Notes: a model not told the origin generated them from the sequence alone. Shown: positions 9,066 through 17,355, counted from the first letter of the stretch. The stretch is 64,000 nt of DNA from Roseibium suaedae (GCF_900142725.1 NZ_FRBW01000001.1:1364001-1428000); one strand, 5' to 3'. Numbers and translations: made by a program.

Positions 9066-9418
9066 CCCTCAACCCAGCCCTCTCCCTGAGGGAGAGGGGG
9101 CAGGCTGTGCCATGAGAATGTGCTGAGTTCCGAAAAGCAGGATACCGTGAGCGTTGGAGTGGTCCCAATCATCCGCGGCAAGCGCCACCTCTCCCCTGGG
9201 GAGAGGTCGGACCGAAGGTCCGGGTGTGGGGGATTTGCAGAGAAAGCGGTCCCTCACCCCAGCGCTCTCCCTGACGGAGAGGCTGCGGGCTGTGCCGTGA
9301 AGGGCTGCCAAGTGTCTGAAGGCAGGATGCCGTGAGCGTCGGAGTGGTCCCAAACACCCGCGGCAAGCTCCACCTCTCCCCCTGGGGAGAGGTCGGACCG
9401 AAGGTCCGGGTGAGGGGG
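9066..9418. repeat. Tandem pair of ~185-bp palindrome-bearing repeat units
   Basis: Two related units lie head to tail, about 9066-9232 and 9250-9418. Each starts with a palindromic CCCTC-ACCC...GCTCTCC...GGAGAGG element and ends with CACCTCTCCCC-GGGGAGAGGT followed by CGGACCGAAGGTCCGGGTG. The sequence between them is also conserved (GGCTGTGCC, GTGAGCG, GGAGTGGTCCCAA, CGCGGCAAG). The second unit abuts the moaA stop codon. Related units occur at 17170-17350 and 41839-42240. This 372-base gap holds no gene. Confidence 0.85.
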
Positions 9419-9419
9419 C

Positions 9420-10505
9420 TTAGCCGCCTGTGACGCTCATGTGGCGGGAGACGGCGGGCTGGCGGGTGCGGCGGTCGATGACGAAGTCGTGGCCCTTGGG
9501 CTTGCGGCCGATGGCCTCGTCAATGGCGTCGCTCAAGAGCTCATTGCCTTCGGATGCCCGGAGCGGGGCACGAAGATCCGCCATGTCGTCCTGGCCGAGG
9601 CACATGTAGAGCTGGCCCGTGCAGGTGACGCGCACCCGGTTGCAGCTCTCGCAGAAATTATGGGTCATCGGCGTGATGAAGCCGATCCTCCCGCCGGTTT
9701 CCTCCACCTTGGAATAGCGGGCCGGGCCGCCGGTCTTGTAGGGGATGTCCGTCAGGGTAAAGCGGTCGGCCAGCCGGCTGCGGACCAGCGACAGGGGCAG
9801 ATACTGGTCGGTGCGGTCGCCGTCGATCTCGCCAAGCGGCATGGTCTCGATCAGGGTCAGGTCATGGCCGTTGGCATGGCACCATTCCATCATCGGAATG
9901 ATCTCATGCTCATTGACGCCCTTGAGCGCGACCATGTTGATCTTGATCTGCAGTCCGGCTTCCTTGGCAGCGCGGATGCCGTCCATCACCTTGCCCAGCT
10001 CTCCCCAGCGGGTGATCGCCTTGAAGCGCTGCTCGTCCAGCGTATCCAGCGACACATTGATCCGTCGCACGCCCGCATCATAAAGCTCATTGGCGAGGCG
10101 GGCGAGCTGGGAGCCGTTGGTGGTGATCGTCAGCTCTTCCAGAAGGCCGCTGTCCAGATGGCGCGACAGGCCACGGATCAGGGTCATGATGTTCTTGCGC
10201 ACCAGGGGTTCGCCGCCGGTCAGCCGCAGCTTGCGCACGCCCTTCTCGATGAAGGCGGTGCAGAGCCGGTCCAGCTCTTCCAGCGACAGAACCTCGCGCT
10301 TGGGCAGGAAGGTCATGTCCTCCGCCATGCAATAGACGCAGCGGAAATCGCAACGGTCTGTCACGGAGACCCTGAGATAGGTCACGGCACGGCCGAAGGG
10401 GTCGATCATCAGCGGGGAAGGGCTGGTGGCCGCATTGGCAGGCTCGGCTGGGCGCATTGCTGCGCTCGCGGCCAGGATCGGCTGCCCGGTTTCACCATTG
10501 CTCAT
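9420..10505 (-). CDS. moaA: GTP 3',8-cyclase MoaA
   Basis: MoaA is the radical-SAM enzyme that, with MoaC, turns GTP into cyclic pyranopterin monophosphate, the first step of molybdenum cofactor synthesis. The 361-residue product has the radical-SAM cysteines CDFRCVYC (Cys52, Cys56, Cys59), the [15 protein letters not shown]-binding segment, the second cluster's [11 protein letters not shown] region about two thirds along, and the C-terminal GG (SVTGG) that enters the active site. The frame stays open to 10679, but the ATG at 10505 has GGGAG seven bases upstream. That still leaves a 30-residue N-terminal extension before the usual MIDPFGR opening. It is transcribed divergently from the photolyase. 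Confidence 0.96.
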   Translation of the reverse strand: MSNGETGQPILAASAAMRPAEPANAATSPSPLMIDPFGRAVTYLRVSVTDRCDFRCVYCMAEDMTFLPKREVLSLEELDRLCTAFIEKGVRKLRLTGGEPLVRKNIMTLIRGLSRHLDSGLLEELTITTNGSQLARLANELYDAGVRRINVSLDTLDEQRFKAITRWGELGKVMDGIRAAKEAGLQIKINMVALKGVNEHEIIPMMEWCHANGHDLTLIETMPLGEIDGDRTDQYLPLSLVRSRLADRFTLTDIPYKTGGPARYSKVEETGGRIGFITPMTHNFCESCNRVRVTCTGQLYMCLGQDDMADLRAPLRASEGNELLSDAIDEAIGRKPKGHDFVIDRRTRQPAVSRHMSVTGG

Positions 10506-10717
10506 TGCATGCTCCCTCATACCCGCCGGTTTGGCCCGGCGCGTCATCATGACTGCAATATGTCTCCTAACGTGACCGGCTTCAAGGCGGGCATATGCGT
10601 AGAGGGCATCACAAATGTGCGGATTTGCGTCATCTGGCAATCTGTTCACGTGATCCGATCGCGCCATATGCCGTATCACCTATCTGATCTTGCTAGATGA
10701 TTTGGACCGCTGATCTC

Positions 10718-12151
10718 ATGACCACCCTTGTCTGGTTCCGCCAGGACCTGCGCCTTGCCGACAATCCCGCCCTTTGTGAAGCCGCCGCAAAAGGCAAGGT
10801 CCTGCCGCTCTTCATTCTGGAAGACGCAAAGGCCGTGGGGGACACCCATCCGCTGACGGGGGCGAGCCACTGGTGGCTGCATCACTCTCTGGCCGCCTTG
10901 AAAAAGGCGTTGCCCGGTCTGGTGCTGCGCAAGGGCGATCCGCGGCTGATCCTGCCTCATCTCGTGGAGGAGATGGGGCTTGAGGCCGTCTATTGGAACC
11001 GGTGCTATGAGCCTCATGCCATTGCCCGTGACAGCGACATCAAGGCGGATCTGAAGGCAAAGGGCATCGAGGTGCGCAGCTTCAAGGCGGCGCTGCTGCA
11101 TGAGCCCTTCGAGCTGAAGACCAAGACCGGTGGCCCCTACAAGGTCTATTCGCCCTTCTGGCGCGCCGCGAAGGAGATCGAGGTTCCCGAGGCCTTGCCG
11201 AAGCCGGAAACCATCGAGGTCGTATCCGGTTGCGGCAGCGACGATCTGGAGAGCTTCTCTCTGCTTCCGAAGCGTCCCGATTGGGCAAAGGGCTGGGACG
11301 TCCTCTGGTCACCGGGCGAGGAGGGGGCGTCCCGCCGCCTGTCCGGGTTCCTGAAAGATGGCTTGACGGGCTATGGCGAGCTGCGCAACCGGCCGGATCT
11401 GCCAAATGTCTCGCGCCTTTCGCCCCATCTCCATTTCGGCGAAATCTCGCCGCGGCAGGTCTGGCACGAGACCCTGCGCCATCTGGAACAGGCTCCGAAG
11501 GACGAGGGCGATGGCTGGAAGTTCCTGAGCGAACTGGCCTGGCGGGAATTTTCCTATCATCTGCTCTATCACTTCCCCAAGCTGCCGGAAGAAAACTGGA
11601 AGCCAACCTTCGATGCCTATCCCTGGCGGGACAGCGCGGAGGACCTGAAGGCCTGGCAGCTTGGCCAGACCGGCTATCCGATCGTGGATGCCGGCATGCG
11701 CGAGCTCTGGCAGACCGGCTGGATGCACAACCGGGTGCGCATGATCGTGGCCAGCTTCCTGATCAAGCATCTGCGCCTTCACTGGCACCATGGCGAGGAG
11801 TGGTTCCGCGACACGCTGGTGGATGCGGATCTGGCCAACAACTCGGCCAGCTGGCAATGGGTGGCCGGCAGCGGCGCGGATGCCGCGCCCTATTTCCGGA
11901 TCTTCAATCCCATGACCCAGGGCGGGAAATTCGATCCGGAAGGAGATTACGTGCGCAAGTGGGTGCCGGAACTGGCAAAGCTCGACACGGCCTATCTCCA
12001 TGCGCCGTTTGATGCTCCGGAGGCTGCATTGCGCAAGGCGGGGGTCGAGCTTGGCAAGACCTATCCGAAGCCCATCGTCGACCACACCAAGGCCCGCCAG
12101 GCTGCTCTCGACGGCTATGAGGCGGTAAAGGAGGCCGGGCAGGACGGGTGA
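10718..12151 (+). CDS. phrB: Deoxyribodipyrimidine photo-lyase
   Basis: This enzyme uses blue light and FAD to split cyclobutane pyrimidine dimers in DNA. The 477-residue product has an N-terminal Rossmann-like photolyase domain (MTTLVWFRQDLRLADN) that binds the antenna cofactor. Its C-terminal helical FAD-binding domain carries FLSELAWREFSYHLL, MRELWQTGWMHNRVRM and DADLANNSASWQWVAGSG, all family signatures. I choose the ATG at 10718 because it begins the canonical domain; an ATG at 10697 is in frame. Neither has a strong ribosome site. It is divergent from moaA across about 210 bases. The class I CPD type is inferred from these motifs. Confidence 0.95.
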   Translation: MTTLVWFRQDLRLADNPALCEAAAKGKVLPLFILEDAKAVGDTHPLTGASHWWLHHSLAALKKALPGLVLRKGDPRLILPHLVEEMGLEAVYWNRCYEPHAIARDSDIKADLKAKGIEVRSFKAALLHEPFELKTKTGGPYKVYSPFWRAAKEIEVPEALPKPETIEVVSGCGSDDLESFSLLPKRPDWAKGWDVLWSPGEEGASRRLSGFLKDGLTGYGELRNRPDLPNVSRLSPHLHFGEISPRQVWHETLRHLEQAPKDEGDGWKFLSELAWREFSYHLLYHFPKLPEENWKPTFDAYPWRDSAEDLKAWQLGQTGYPIVDAGMRELWQTGWMHNRVRMIVASFLIKHLRLHWHHGEEWFRDTLVDADLANNSASWQWVAGSGADAAPYFRIFNPMTQGGKFDPEGDYVRKWVPELAKLDTAYLHAPFDAPEAALRKAGVELGKTYPKPIVDHTKARQAALDGYEAVKEAGQDG

Positions 12152-12202
12152 TGCACCTTCCATGAGCCGCAGTCACTTGGAGACCTCTCCGCACCCAACC
12201 AC

Positions 12203-12505
12203 GTCACCCCGGGCGAGCATGGCGAGACCCGGGGCCCACTTGCTTGTCCGGGAGCGCAAGCGGTCAAGGGACGCTGCAGCAGTTCTGCCGAAACGGCATT
12301 CTGAGTCCTTTGGACTGCGAGCCGTTGGTGCTCCAAGACAAGCTCTGCGAACGAGTGGATCCCGGATCTCCGCTCCGCTTCGTCCGGGACGACGGATTGC
12401 TGGGTTCGGGACGGGAGAACTAGCGAAATCAGCCTCCTGAAAGAGAAAGTCCCTCTCATCCGTCCTGCCAGGGCTTGACCATGGCATCCACGCAGTGACC
12501 TCTCC
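12203..12505. repeat. Composite intergenic repeat, copy 1
   Basis: The 512-base gap 12152-12663 contains no convincing gene but three repeat modules shared with 27051-27345. Module A (12203-12230) matches 27202-27229 in inverted orientation at 26 of 28 positions. Module B (12357-12393, a palindrome around ATCCCGGA) matches 27051-27085 inverted and also resembles 13061-13097. Module C (about 12403-12505, ending in a GGCTTGACCATGGCATCCA segment) matches 27237-27345 in the same orientation. Confidence 0.75.
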
Positions 12506-12663
12506 GGGCAGAATAGCCCAAATGGGAACGGCAGCGGGCTTTGGTTTCAGGGAGGGTATTTTGTTTGGAACAATACCAGTTCGTGCTTGCCGCTCATCCC
12601 CGTCTTGATCTTTGAAGTCAGGGGCTTATGGTCACGGGCTCTTGCTGCACCGGAGAATGAGAC

Positions 12664-13032
12664 GTGAGTGACGCGCAAAAGGCATGGCCGGTTGAAATCC
12701 GGCTGAAGTCCGACAAGAAGACCCTGACCGTTGGCTTCGACAATGGCGAGACCCACGATTACAGCGCCGAATATCTGCGCGTCTGTTCCCCTTCCGCCGA
12801 GGTGCAGGGGCATAATCCCTCCCAGAAGAGGACCATCCCGGGCAAGAGCAACGTGGAGATCATGGGGATCGATCCGGTCGGCAATTACGCCGTGCGCATC
12901 CATTTCGACGACATGCATTCCAGCGGCATCTTCACCTGGAACTATTTCCTGGAACTGGCCCATGAGAAGGACAAGCACTGGGGCGGGTATCTCAAGGAGC
13001 TCGGCGAGAAGGGCCTGAGCCGGGAGCGCTGA
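12664..13032 (+). CDS. DUF971 domain protein (GBBH-like N-terminal domain)
   Basis: A 122-residue stand-alone DUF971 protein (also called gamma-butyrobetaine hydroxylase-like N-terminal domain), recognised by WPVEIRLKSDKKTLTVGFDNGE, the YSAEYLRVCSPSAEVQGH segment and the C-terminal GIFTWNYFLELA motif. In other proteins the domain is fused to Mrp-type Fe-S carriers (HCF101) or to dioxygenases. Its role alone is not established, and an Fe-S or molybdenum enzyme link is inference from the nearby moaA, mobAB and mrp. The start is GTG at 12664, with GGAG eight bases upstream. It is flanked by repeat elements on both sides and has no operon partner. Confidence 0.88.
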   Translation: MSDAQKAWPVEIRLKSDKKTLTVGFDNGETHDYSAEYLRVCSPSAEVQGHNPSQKRTIPGKSNVEIMGIDPVGNYAVRIHFDDMHSSGIFTWNYFLELAHEKDKHWGGYLKELGEKGLSRER

Positions 13033-13060
13033 GGCGGGGAGCAGACAAACGCAACCGTTT

Positions 13061-13097
13061 GTCATCCCGGACGCAGCGAAGCGGAGATCCGGGATCC
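13061..13097. repeat. Palindromic repeat, module B
   Basis: A 37-base element between the convergent DUF971 and PPOX genes. ATCCCGGA (13064-13071) and TCCGGGAT (13088-13095) form a perfect 8-bp stem around a CGCAGCGAAGCGGAGA loop. The same element occurs inverted in 12357-12393 and in near-identical form at 27051-27085. Its position between convergent genes could make it a bidirectional 3' end. Confidence 0.8.
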
Positions 13098-13111
13098 AGT
13101 ATTCCGTGCCG

Positions 13112-13738
13112 TCACTCTCCTGGCGCCAGAAATGACTTCAGCTCGGCGTTTTCCTCTTCCAGCTGGCGGATATGCAGCAGGAGCCGGGAAATCTGGGCTT
13201 CAGCGGCCTGGCGGCTGACCTTTTGCGGAATATGCGAGGGGCAGTTCCAGTCATAGGTTTCCACGTCCAGCACCACGAGCCGTTCGGGCAGGGCGCGGTA
13301 GCCCTCCGGGATCAATCTGGCTGCCAGATCTTCATTGCCGGTAAGCGGCAGTTCCCGGACCTTTGCCCAGACCTTCATCCTGCGCCGGTTGGCATAATCC
13401 ATCAGGAACAGGAAGGCCCGGTCGTTCACCGTCAGATTGCCGGATGAGATATATTGCCGGTTGCCCCGGAATTCCGCGTAGCCAAGGGTGTGGCGATCCA
13501 GCACCTTCAAAAACCCCTGAGGACCGCCCTTGAACTGGGAATAGGGCCAGCCCGTCTCGGATACGGTCGACAGGTAGAACCCGTCGCGCGCCTCGATGAA
13601 CTCACGCTCTGCGTCACCCAGCACCGGCTTGCCCGGTACGAAATAAGCGCTGTCCGCATAGAGGCCGCTGACACCCTCTTCTTCCTGGCGGGCCTTCACG
13701 GCGGGGGTGAAGGCAATATCGGCGAGACCTTGAGACAT
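13112..13738 (-). CDS. Pyridoxamine 5'-phosphate oxidase-family flavoprotein
   Basis: A 208-residue protein of the PPOX split-barrel superfamily, which binds FMN or F420 and reduces or oxidises varied small molecules. The barrel region spans roughly residues 45-165 (FYLSTVSETGWPYSQFKGGP, YISSGNLTVNDRAFLFLMDY, MKVWAKVREL). The last 35 residues (RLLLHIRQLEEENAELKSF) look like a short coiled coil that could support dimers. The specific substrate is unknown, and it is not likely to be the vitamin B6 enzyme PdxH because it lacks that family's C-terminal RR-P motifs. It lies 45 bases downstream of the DUF1348 gene and is probably controlled with it by the divergent TetR regulator. Confidence 0.88.
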   Translation of the reverse strand: MSQGLADIAFTPAVKARQEEEGVSGLYADSAYFVPGKPVLGDAEREFIEARDGFYLSTVSETGWPYSQFKGGPQGFLKVLDRHTLGYAEFRGNRQYISSGNLTVNDRAFLFLMDYANRRRMKVWAKVRELPLTGNEDLAARLIPEGYRALPERLVVLDVETYDWNCPSHIPQKVSRQAAEAQISRLLLHIRQLEEENAELKSFLAPGE

Positions 13739-13783
13739 GGCTGGTTCCTTTTCAGGTTCCGGTTCTGGTGCTCCGGAGAGCTG

Positions 13784-14248
13784 TCAGAGACCGAGATCGG
13801 TCAGACCCGGATGATCGTCCGGGCGGCGGCCCTGCGGCCAGTGGAACAGGCGGTCACCTTCCTCGATAGGAAGATCATTGATGCTGGCGTAGCGCAACTC
13901 CATCAGGCCGTCGGCGTCGAACTGCCAGTTTTCATTGCCGTAGGACCGGTACCACTGGCCCGTCTTGTCCCGCCATTCATAGGCAAACCGCACGGCGATC
14001 CTGTTGCCGGTGAAGGCCCAGAGTTCCTTGATCAGGCGGTAGTCCTGTTCCTTTTCCCACTTGGCAGCCAGAAAGGCCTCGATCTCGCTCCGGCCCTTCG
14101 GAAACTCAGACCGGTTCCGCCATTGGCTGTCCGGCGAGTAGGCGAGGGCGACCTTGGCCGGATTCCGGCTGTTCCAGCCGTCTTCGGCGGTACGGACTTT
14201 CTGGCGGGCAGTTTCCTCGGTGAAGGGCGGCAGGGGCGGGCGGGACAT
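13784..14248 (-). CDS. DUF1348 (NTF2-like fold) protein
   Basis: A 154-residue member of DUF1348, small cone-shaped NTF2-like proteins with no proven reaction. Family features are the opening [21 protein letters not shown], the [15 protein letters not shown] strand, and the [21 protein letters not shown] segment. The ATG at 14248 follows AGGAGA at good spacing; a GTG one codon earlier is the alternative. It is the first gene of a two-gene operon with the PPOX flavoprotein. A palindromic TetR-type operator (14267-14283) lies about 20 bases upstream, which predicts repression. A role in removing or modifying a small toxic molecule is only inference. Confidence 0.87.
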   Translation of the reverse strand: MSRPPLPPFTEETARQKVRTAEDGWNSRNPAKVALAYSPDSQWRNRSEFPKGRSEIEAFLAAKWEKEQDYRLIKELWAFTGNRIAVRFAYEWRDKTGQWYRSYGNENWQFDADGLMELRYASINDLPIEEGDRLFHWPQGRRPDDHPGLTDLGL

Positions 14249-14266
14249 CACAATCTCCTGTATATG

Positions 14267-14283
14267 AACTGATCTGTTCAGTT
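14267..14283. promoter_or_regulatory. TetR operator candidate O1
   Basis: AACTG (14267-14271), a 7-base spacer and CAGTT (14279-14283) form an inverted repeat 19 bases upstream of the DUF1348 start codon. The same AACTG-N7-CAGTT pattern recurs just before the tetR start. A degenerate third site (GACAG-N7-CAGTT, 14300-14316) lies between them. Confidence 0.7.
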
Positions 14284-14438
14284 TGATTGCTTATAAGTGG
14301 ACAGATCTCTACAGTTTGTCAATTGGTGAGCCAGAAAGTTTTTTCCGTCTGGAGCTGTCAGGGTCGCTTTGGTTTCGCTCAGAATGCGGATTAACAACAG
14401 AAAACCCGCCCTTCTTGCCAAGGGCAGGCCGGCTTGCT

Positions 14439-14455
14439 AACTGTACAGGTCAGTT
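14439..14455. promoter_or_regulatory. TetR operator candidate O2
   Basis: AACTG (14439-14443), a 7-base spacer and CAGTT (14451-14455) repeat the O1 pattern exactly. The site ends four bases before the proposed tetR start codon, where bound repressor would block tetR expression. This supports autoregulation together with control of the divergent operon. Confidence 0.7.
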
Positions 14456-14459
14456 CGGA

Positions 14460-15047
14460 ATGGGAAGAATGAGACCAAGCAAACGGGACGAGCTTGTCCG
14501 CAAGGCGCTGACGGTGTTCTACCGGGATGGCTTTCATGCCACAGGCATGGACACGCTGGTGCTGGAGACGGGCATTTCAAAGACCACCATGTTCAAGCAC
14601 TTCCGCACCAAGGAAGAGCTGATCCTGGCGGTCCTGCGTCTGCGCGACGAGAACTTCCGCAATTGGCTGATGCGGCGGATCGCGGACCTGTCTCCGTCAC
14701 CTGCCGGACAGCTGATCGCAGTCTTTGACGCCTTGGGAGAGTGGTTTGCCGAGCCGGATTTTCGCGGCTGCATGTTCATCAAGGCGGCCGGGGAATATCC
14801 GGAAGCCGGACATCCGATCCACGCCCAGTCTGCCGAGCACAAGCGGCTTCTGAAAAAGGATCTTGAGGCGATGGCCAGGGCAGCGGGTGCCACTGATCCC
14901 GGTCTGCTGGCCCGTCAGCTTCTGATCCTGAAGGAAGGGGCAATCGTTGCAGCCCACATGGGCTTTGATCCGGATCCGTCACAGGCGGCCAAGTCCGCCG
15001 CGCAAGCGCTTCTGGCTCAGGCGCTGGGCGCGGGAGCGGCCGGGTAA
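14460..15047 (+). CDS. TetR/AcrR family transcriptional regulator
   Basis: A 195-residue one-component repressor. The N-terminal helix-turn-helix covers about residues 8-52 (ALTVFYRDGFHATGMDTL, ETGISKTTMFKHFRTKEELI), and the C-terminal part is the helical ligand-binding and dimerisation domain (GCMFIKAAGEYP, LARQLLILKEGAIVAAHMG). The frame stays open to 14283, but the family start is MGRMRPSKRDEL at 14460 or MRPSKRDEL at 14469; the purine-rich GGGAAGA favours either. It is divergent from the DUF1348-PPOX operon, and two identical inverted repeats lie before both transcription units. The inducer is unknown. Confidence 0.92.
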   Translation: MGRMRPSKRDELVRKALTVFYRDGFHATGMDTLVLETGISKTTMFKHFRTKEELILAVLRLRDENFRNWLMRRIADLSPSPAGQLIAVFDALGEWFAEPDFRGCMFIKAAGEYPEAGHPIHAQSAEHKRLLKKDLEAMARAAGATDPGLLARQLLILKEGAIVAAHMGFDPDPSQAAKSAAQALLAQALGAGAAG

Positions 15048-15056
15048 CCAGGACGT

Positions 15057-15086
15057 CTGCGCCCCGCCAAAAGCGACGGGGCGCAG
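15057..15086. terminator. Bidirectional hairpin between tetR and ldt
   Basis: CTGCGCCCCG (15057-15066) pairs perfectly with CGGGGCGCAG (15077-15086) over a 10-base loop. It sits in the 58-base gap between the convergent tetR and L,D-transpeptidase genes, so it can end transcription from both sides. No long T-run follows on either strand. Confidence 0.65.
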
Positions 15087-15105
15087 GGACTTTGCGGTAA
15101 GAAGC

Positions 15106-15699
15106 TTAGCGCTTCACGATGATCTTCGAGCCGACCTGGACGTGATTGTAGAGGTGGATCACGTCGTCATTGGCAAGGCGGATGCAGCCGGAGGAAACGG
15201 CGCTGCCGATGGTCCAGGGCTGGTTGGTGCCGTGGATGCGGTACAGGGTCGAGCCGATATACATGGCGCGGGCGCCCAGCGGATTGTTCGGGCCGCCGAC
15301 CATGTGAGCCGGAAGGATCCGGCCCTTGGCGCGCTCACGGGCGCGCATCTGCGGCGGAGGTGTCCAGCCCGGCCATTCGGCCTTGCGGGAAATGCGGTTG
15401 GATCCGGCCCACTGGAACCCTTCCTTGCCAACGCCGATGCCGTATTTCATCGCCTTGCCGCCGGGCAGCACGTGGTAGAGGCGGCGCTCGGTGGTGTCGA
15501 CGATGATGGTGCCTGCGGAATAGGGGCCGTCGTAGCGGACAGTCTGCCGCTTGATCGGAGACTTGCCGCCGTATGCCGGGCCGAAATCCACCCACTTCTT
15601 CGTATTGGGATCAAAGAACTGGCCACCCGGGTTCGCGCTGGCAGTGGCTGTCAAGGCAGCCAAAGCAAGAATGGCGGCTGCAACTAGACCTTTCCGCAT
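15106..15699 (-). CDS. L,D-transpeptidase (YkuD domain), exported
   Basis: A 197-residue periplasmic L,D-transpeptidase of the family that makes 3-3 peptidoglycan cross-links or attaches proteins to the wall. Residues 1-22 are a signal peptide (RKGLVAAAILALAALTATASA). The YkuD domain fills the rest, with the catalytic His156 in HGTNQPW and Cys172 in SSGCIRL. A PGWTPPPQMRARE loop marks the subgroup common in rhizobia. It is divergent from a lytic transglycosylase across about 260 bases, so the two wall enzymes share a regulatory region. Cross-linking versus anchoring cannot be decided from sequence. Confidence 0.93.
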   Translation of the reverse strand: MRKGLVAAAILALAALTATASANPGGQFFDPNTKKWVDFGPAYGGKSPIKRQTVRYDGPYSAGTIIVDTTERRLYHVLPGGKAMKYGIGVGKEGFQWAGSNRISRKAEWPGWTPPPQMRARERAKGRILPAHMVGGPNNPLGARAMYIGSTLYRIHGTNQPWTIGSAVSSGCIRLANDDVIHLYNHVQVGSKIIVKR

Positions 15700-15966
15700 T
15701 CTGAAAGTCTCCTGAAGTGATCGATATTACAAGTTGGTCAAAGAATTACTCGGTCCAGCCTAGGGGTGTCGGATTGAGACAATATTAACATTGCGGAAGC
15801 TGGTCCCGAAGCTGGAGGTGCTCACGAAATCGTGAGGGCACGGTCAAGAAAGGCAGAAAAACTTCGCAAAACGGTGCGAAAGCCGTGGATGACTTGGTTT
15901 TGCCCCAATTGCGGCACTGCCACGTGACAGAATCACCTTTGATTTGAGCAAAATGCGGGGGTGACT

Positions 15967-17163
15967 ATGTTTGGCAGACGGCAAGCCTTGGGAACGGTAA
16001 CAGCAGCTTTTGCGGCTTTGGCCAGTGCAGAAGCCGTGGAAGCGTCTTCGATCGACCGGTGCGTTGCGGGGTTGAAGGAAGAGGCCATTTCCGCCGGTGT
16101 GTCCCAACAGGTGGCTGCCCGCATGCTGGATGGCGCCAAGTTCGATGAGAAGGTCATCCGCTTTTCCTCCTCCCAGCCCGAGTATGAAACCCCGATCTGG
16201 GACTACATGGCCTTCCTCGTGGATGAGCAGAGGATCAAGGACGGCAAGGCGCTGCTGAAGAAACACGCCAAGACGCTGGCTTCGGTTGAAAAGCGGTATG
16301 GGGTGGACCGGCATGTGGTGCTGGCGGTCTGGGGCATCGAGAGCGACTACGGCCAGTTCCGCGGCGACTTTTATACGCCCCATGCTCTCGCGAACCTTGC
16401 CTGTGCGGGCGGCAAGCGCGCCAAGTATTTCAAGGGCGAACTGATCACCACCATGAAGATCGCCTCCGCCGGTCACGTGCCGGTGGAAGGCTTTGTCGGG
16501 TCCTGGGCAGGTGCCTTTGGACAGACCCAGTTCATGCCCACGACCTACAACCGTCTTGCGGTCGACTTTGACGGCGACGGGCACCGGGATCTGGTGAACT
16601 CCGTGCCGGATGCATTGGCCTCAACGGCGAATTTTCTCAAGGATGCGGGCTGGAGCAACTCCCGCCCCTGGGGCATAGAAGTGAAGGTGCCTGATGGTTA
16701 TGACGGTCCGGAGGGGCGCACCAAGCGGGCAAACCTGACCACCTGGGCCAAGCGCGGCATGACCCGGATCGATGGCAAGGCACTGAGCGGCGGTCTTGAA
16801 ACCGGCCTGATCCGCCCGGCTGGCAACAAGGGTCCGGCCTTTCTGGTGACTCGCAACTTCGACGCCCTGCGGTCCTACAATGCCTCCCAGTCCTATGGTC
16901 TGGCCATCGCGCTCCTGTCGGAGCTGGTGAAAGGCAGCAAGCCGTTCCAGTCCCCGTGGCCGACCGATGATCCGGGCCTGTCCCGGGCCCAGCGGCTGGA
17001 ACTGCAGCATCTCCTCAACCGGAACGGCTTCAATGTCGGGGAACCGGACGGCAAGGTTGGTCCAGCAACCCGCAAGGCAATCGAACAGGCCGAGGCCCGC
17101 CACGGCCTGCCCGTTACCGGCCGTCCTGCCTACAAGGTCTATATGGCGCTGGGTGGCAAGTAA
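15967..17163 (+). CDS. Lytic murein transglycosylase, MltB family, with peptidoglycan-binding domain
   Basis: A 398-residue exported enzyme that cleaves the glycan strand of peptidoglycan, leaving 1,6-anhydro ends. The N-terminus has an arginine pair and a hydrophobic stretch (GRRQALGTVTAAFAAL), a possible Tat or Sec signal without a lipobox. The SLT_2 domain covers about residues 30-320, with catalytic Glu125 in WGIESDYGQFRG and the family motif FVGSWAGAFGQTQFMPTTY. A peptidoglycan-binding domain 1 ends the protein (LQHLLNRNGFNVGEPDGKVG). The ATG at 15967 is placed after GGGGG; a GTG two codons earlier is possible. It is divergent from an L,D-transpeptidase gene. Confidence 0.93.
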   Translation: MFGRRQALGTVTAAFAALASAEAVEASSIDRCVAGLKEEAISAGVSQQVAARMLDGAKFDEKVIRFSSSQPEYETPIWDYMAFLVDEQRIKDGKALLKKHAKTLASVEKRYGVDRHVVLAVWGIESDYGQFRGDFYTPHALANLACAGGKRAKYFKGELITTMKIASAGHVPVEGFVGSWAGAFGQTQFMPTTYNRLAVDFDGDGHRDLVNSVPDALASTANFLKDAGWSNSRPWGIEVKVPDGYDGPEGRTKRANLTTWAKRGMTRIDGKALSGGLETGLIRPAGNKGPAFLVTRNFDALRSYNASQSYGLAIALLSELVKGSKPFQSPWPTDDPGLSRAQRLELQHLLNRNGFNVGEPDGKVGPATRKAIEQAEARHGLPVTGRPAYKVYMALGGK

Positions 17164-17169
17164 GCGGTC

Positions 17170-17350
17170 AACCCTCACCCGGCGCTGCGCGCCGACCTCT
17201 CCCAGGCTTGGGAGAGGTGCGAGGAGGAGAGGCGTTGCCAAGTTAAAGGGGCAAAGCGGAGGGAGCTCCGCGATCGAGATTTGGAAATTGGTCTCTCACC
17301 ATGCCTGAGAAGATCCCCTCTCCCGATGGGAGAGGGCTAGGGTGAGGGGG
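17170..17350. repeat. Palindromic repeat units between mltB-like gene and aldo/keto reductase
   Basis: Two elements of the same family as at 9066-9418 and 41839-42240. One (17170-17219) holds ACCCTCACCCGGCGCTGCGC and a CCTCTCCC/GGGAGAGG palindrome. The other (17313-17350) has CCCCTCTCCC-GATGGGAGAGGG and ends GGTGAGGGGG. They fill most of the gap between the convergent genes. Confidence 0.75.
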
Positions 17351-17355
17351 CGGCG

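Noticed and set aside
10506-10717. Molybdenum cofactor riboswitch upstream of moaA
   Set aside because: No conserved Moco riboswitch core could be recognised in the divergent moaA-phrB gap; it appears to hold only promoters.
13061-13097. CRISPR-like repeat-spacer structure among the dispersed palindromes
   Set aside because: The repeats are long, palindromic and irregularly spaced, with no array and no cas genes.
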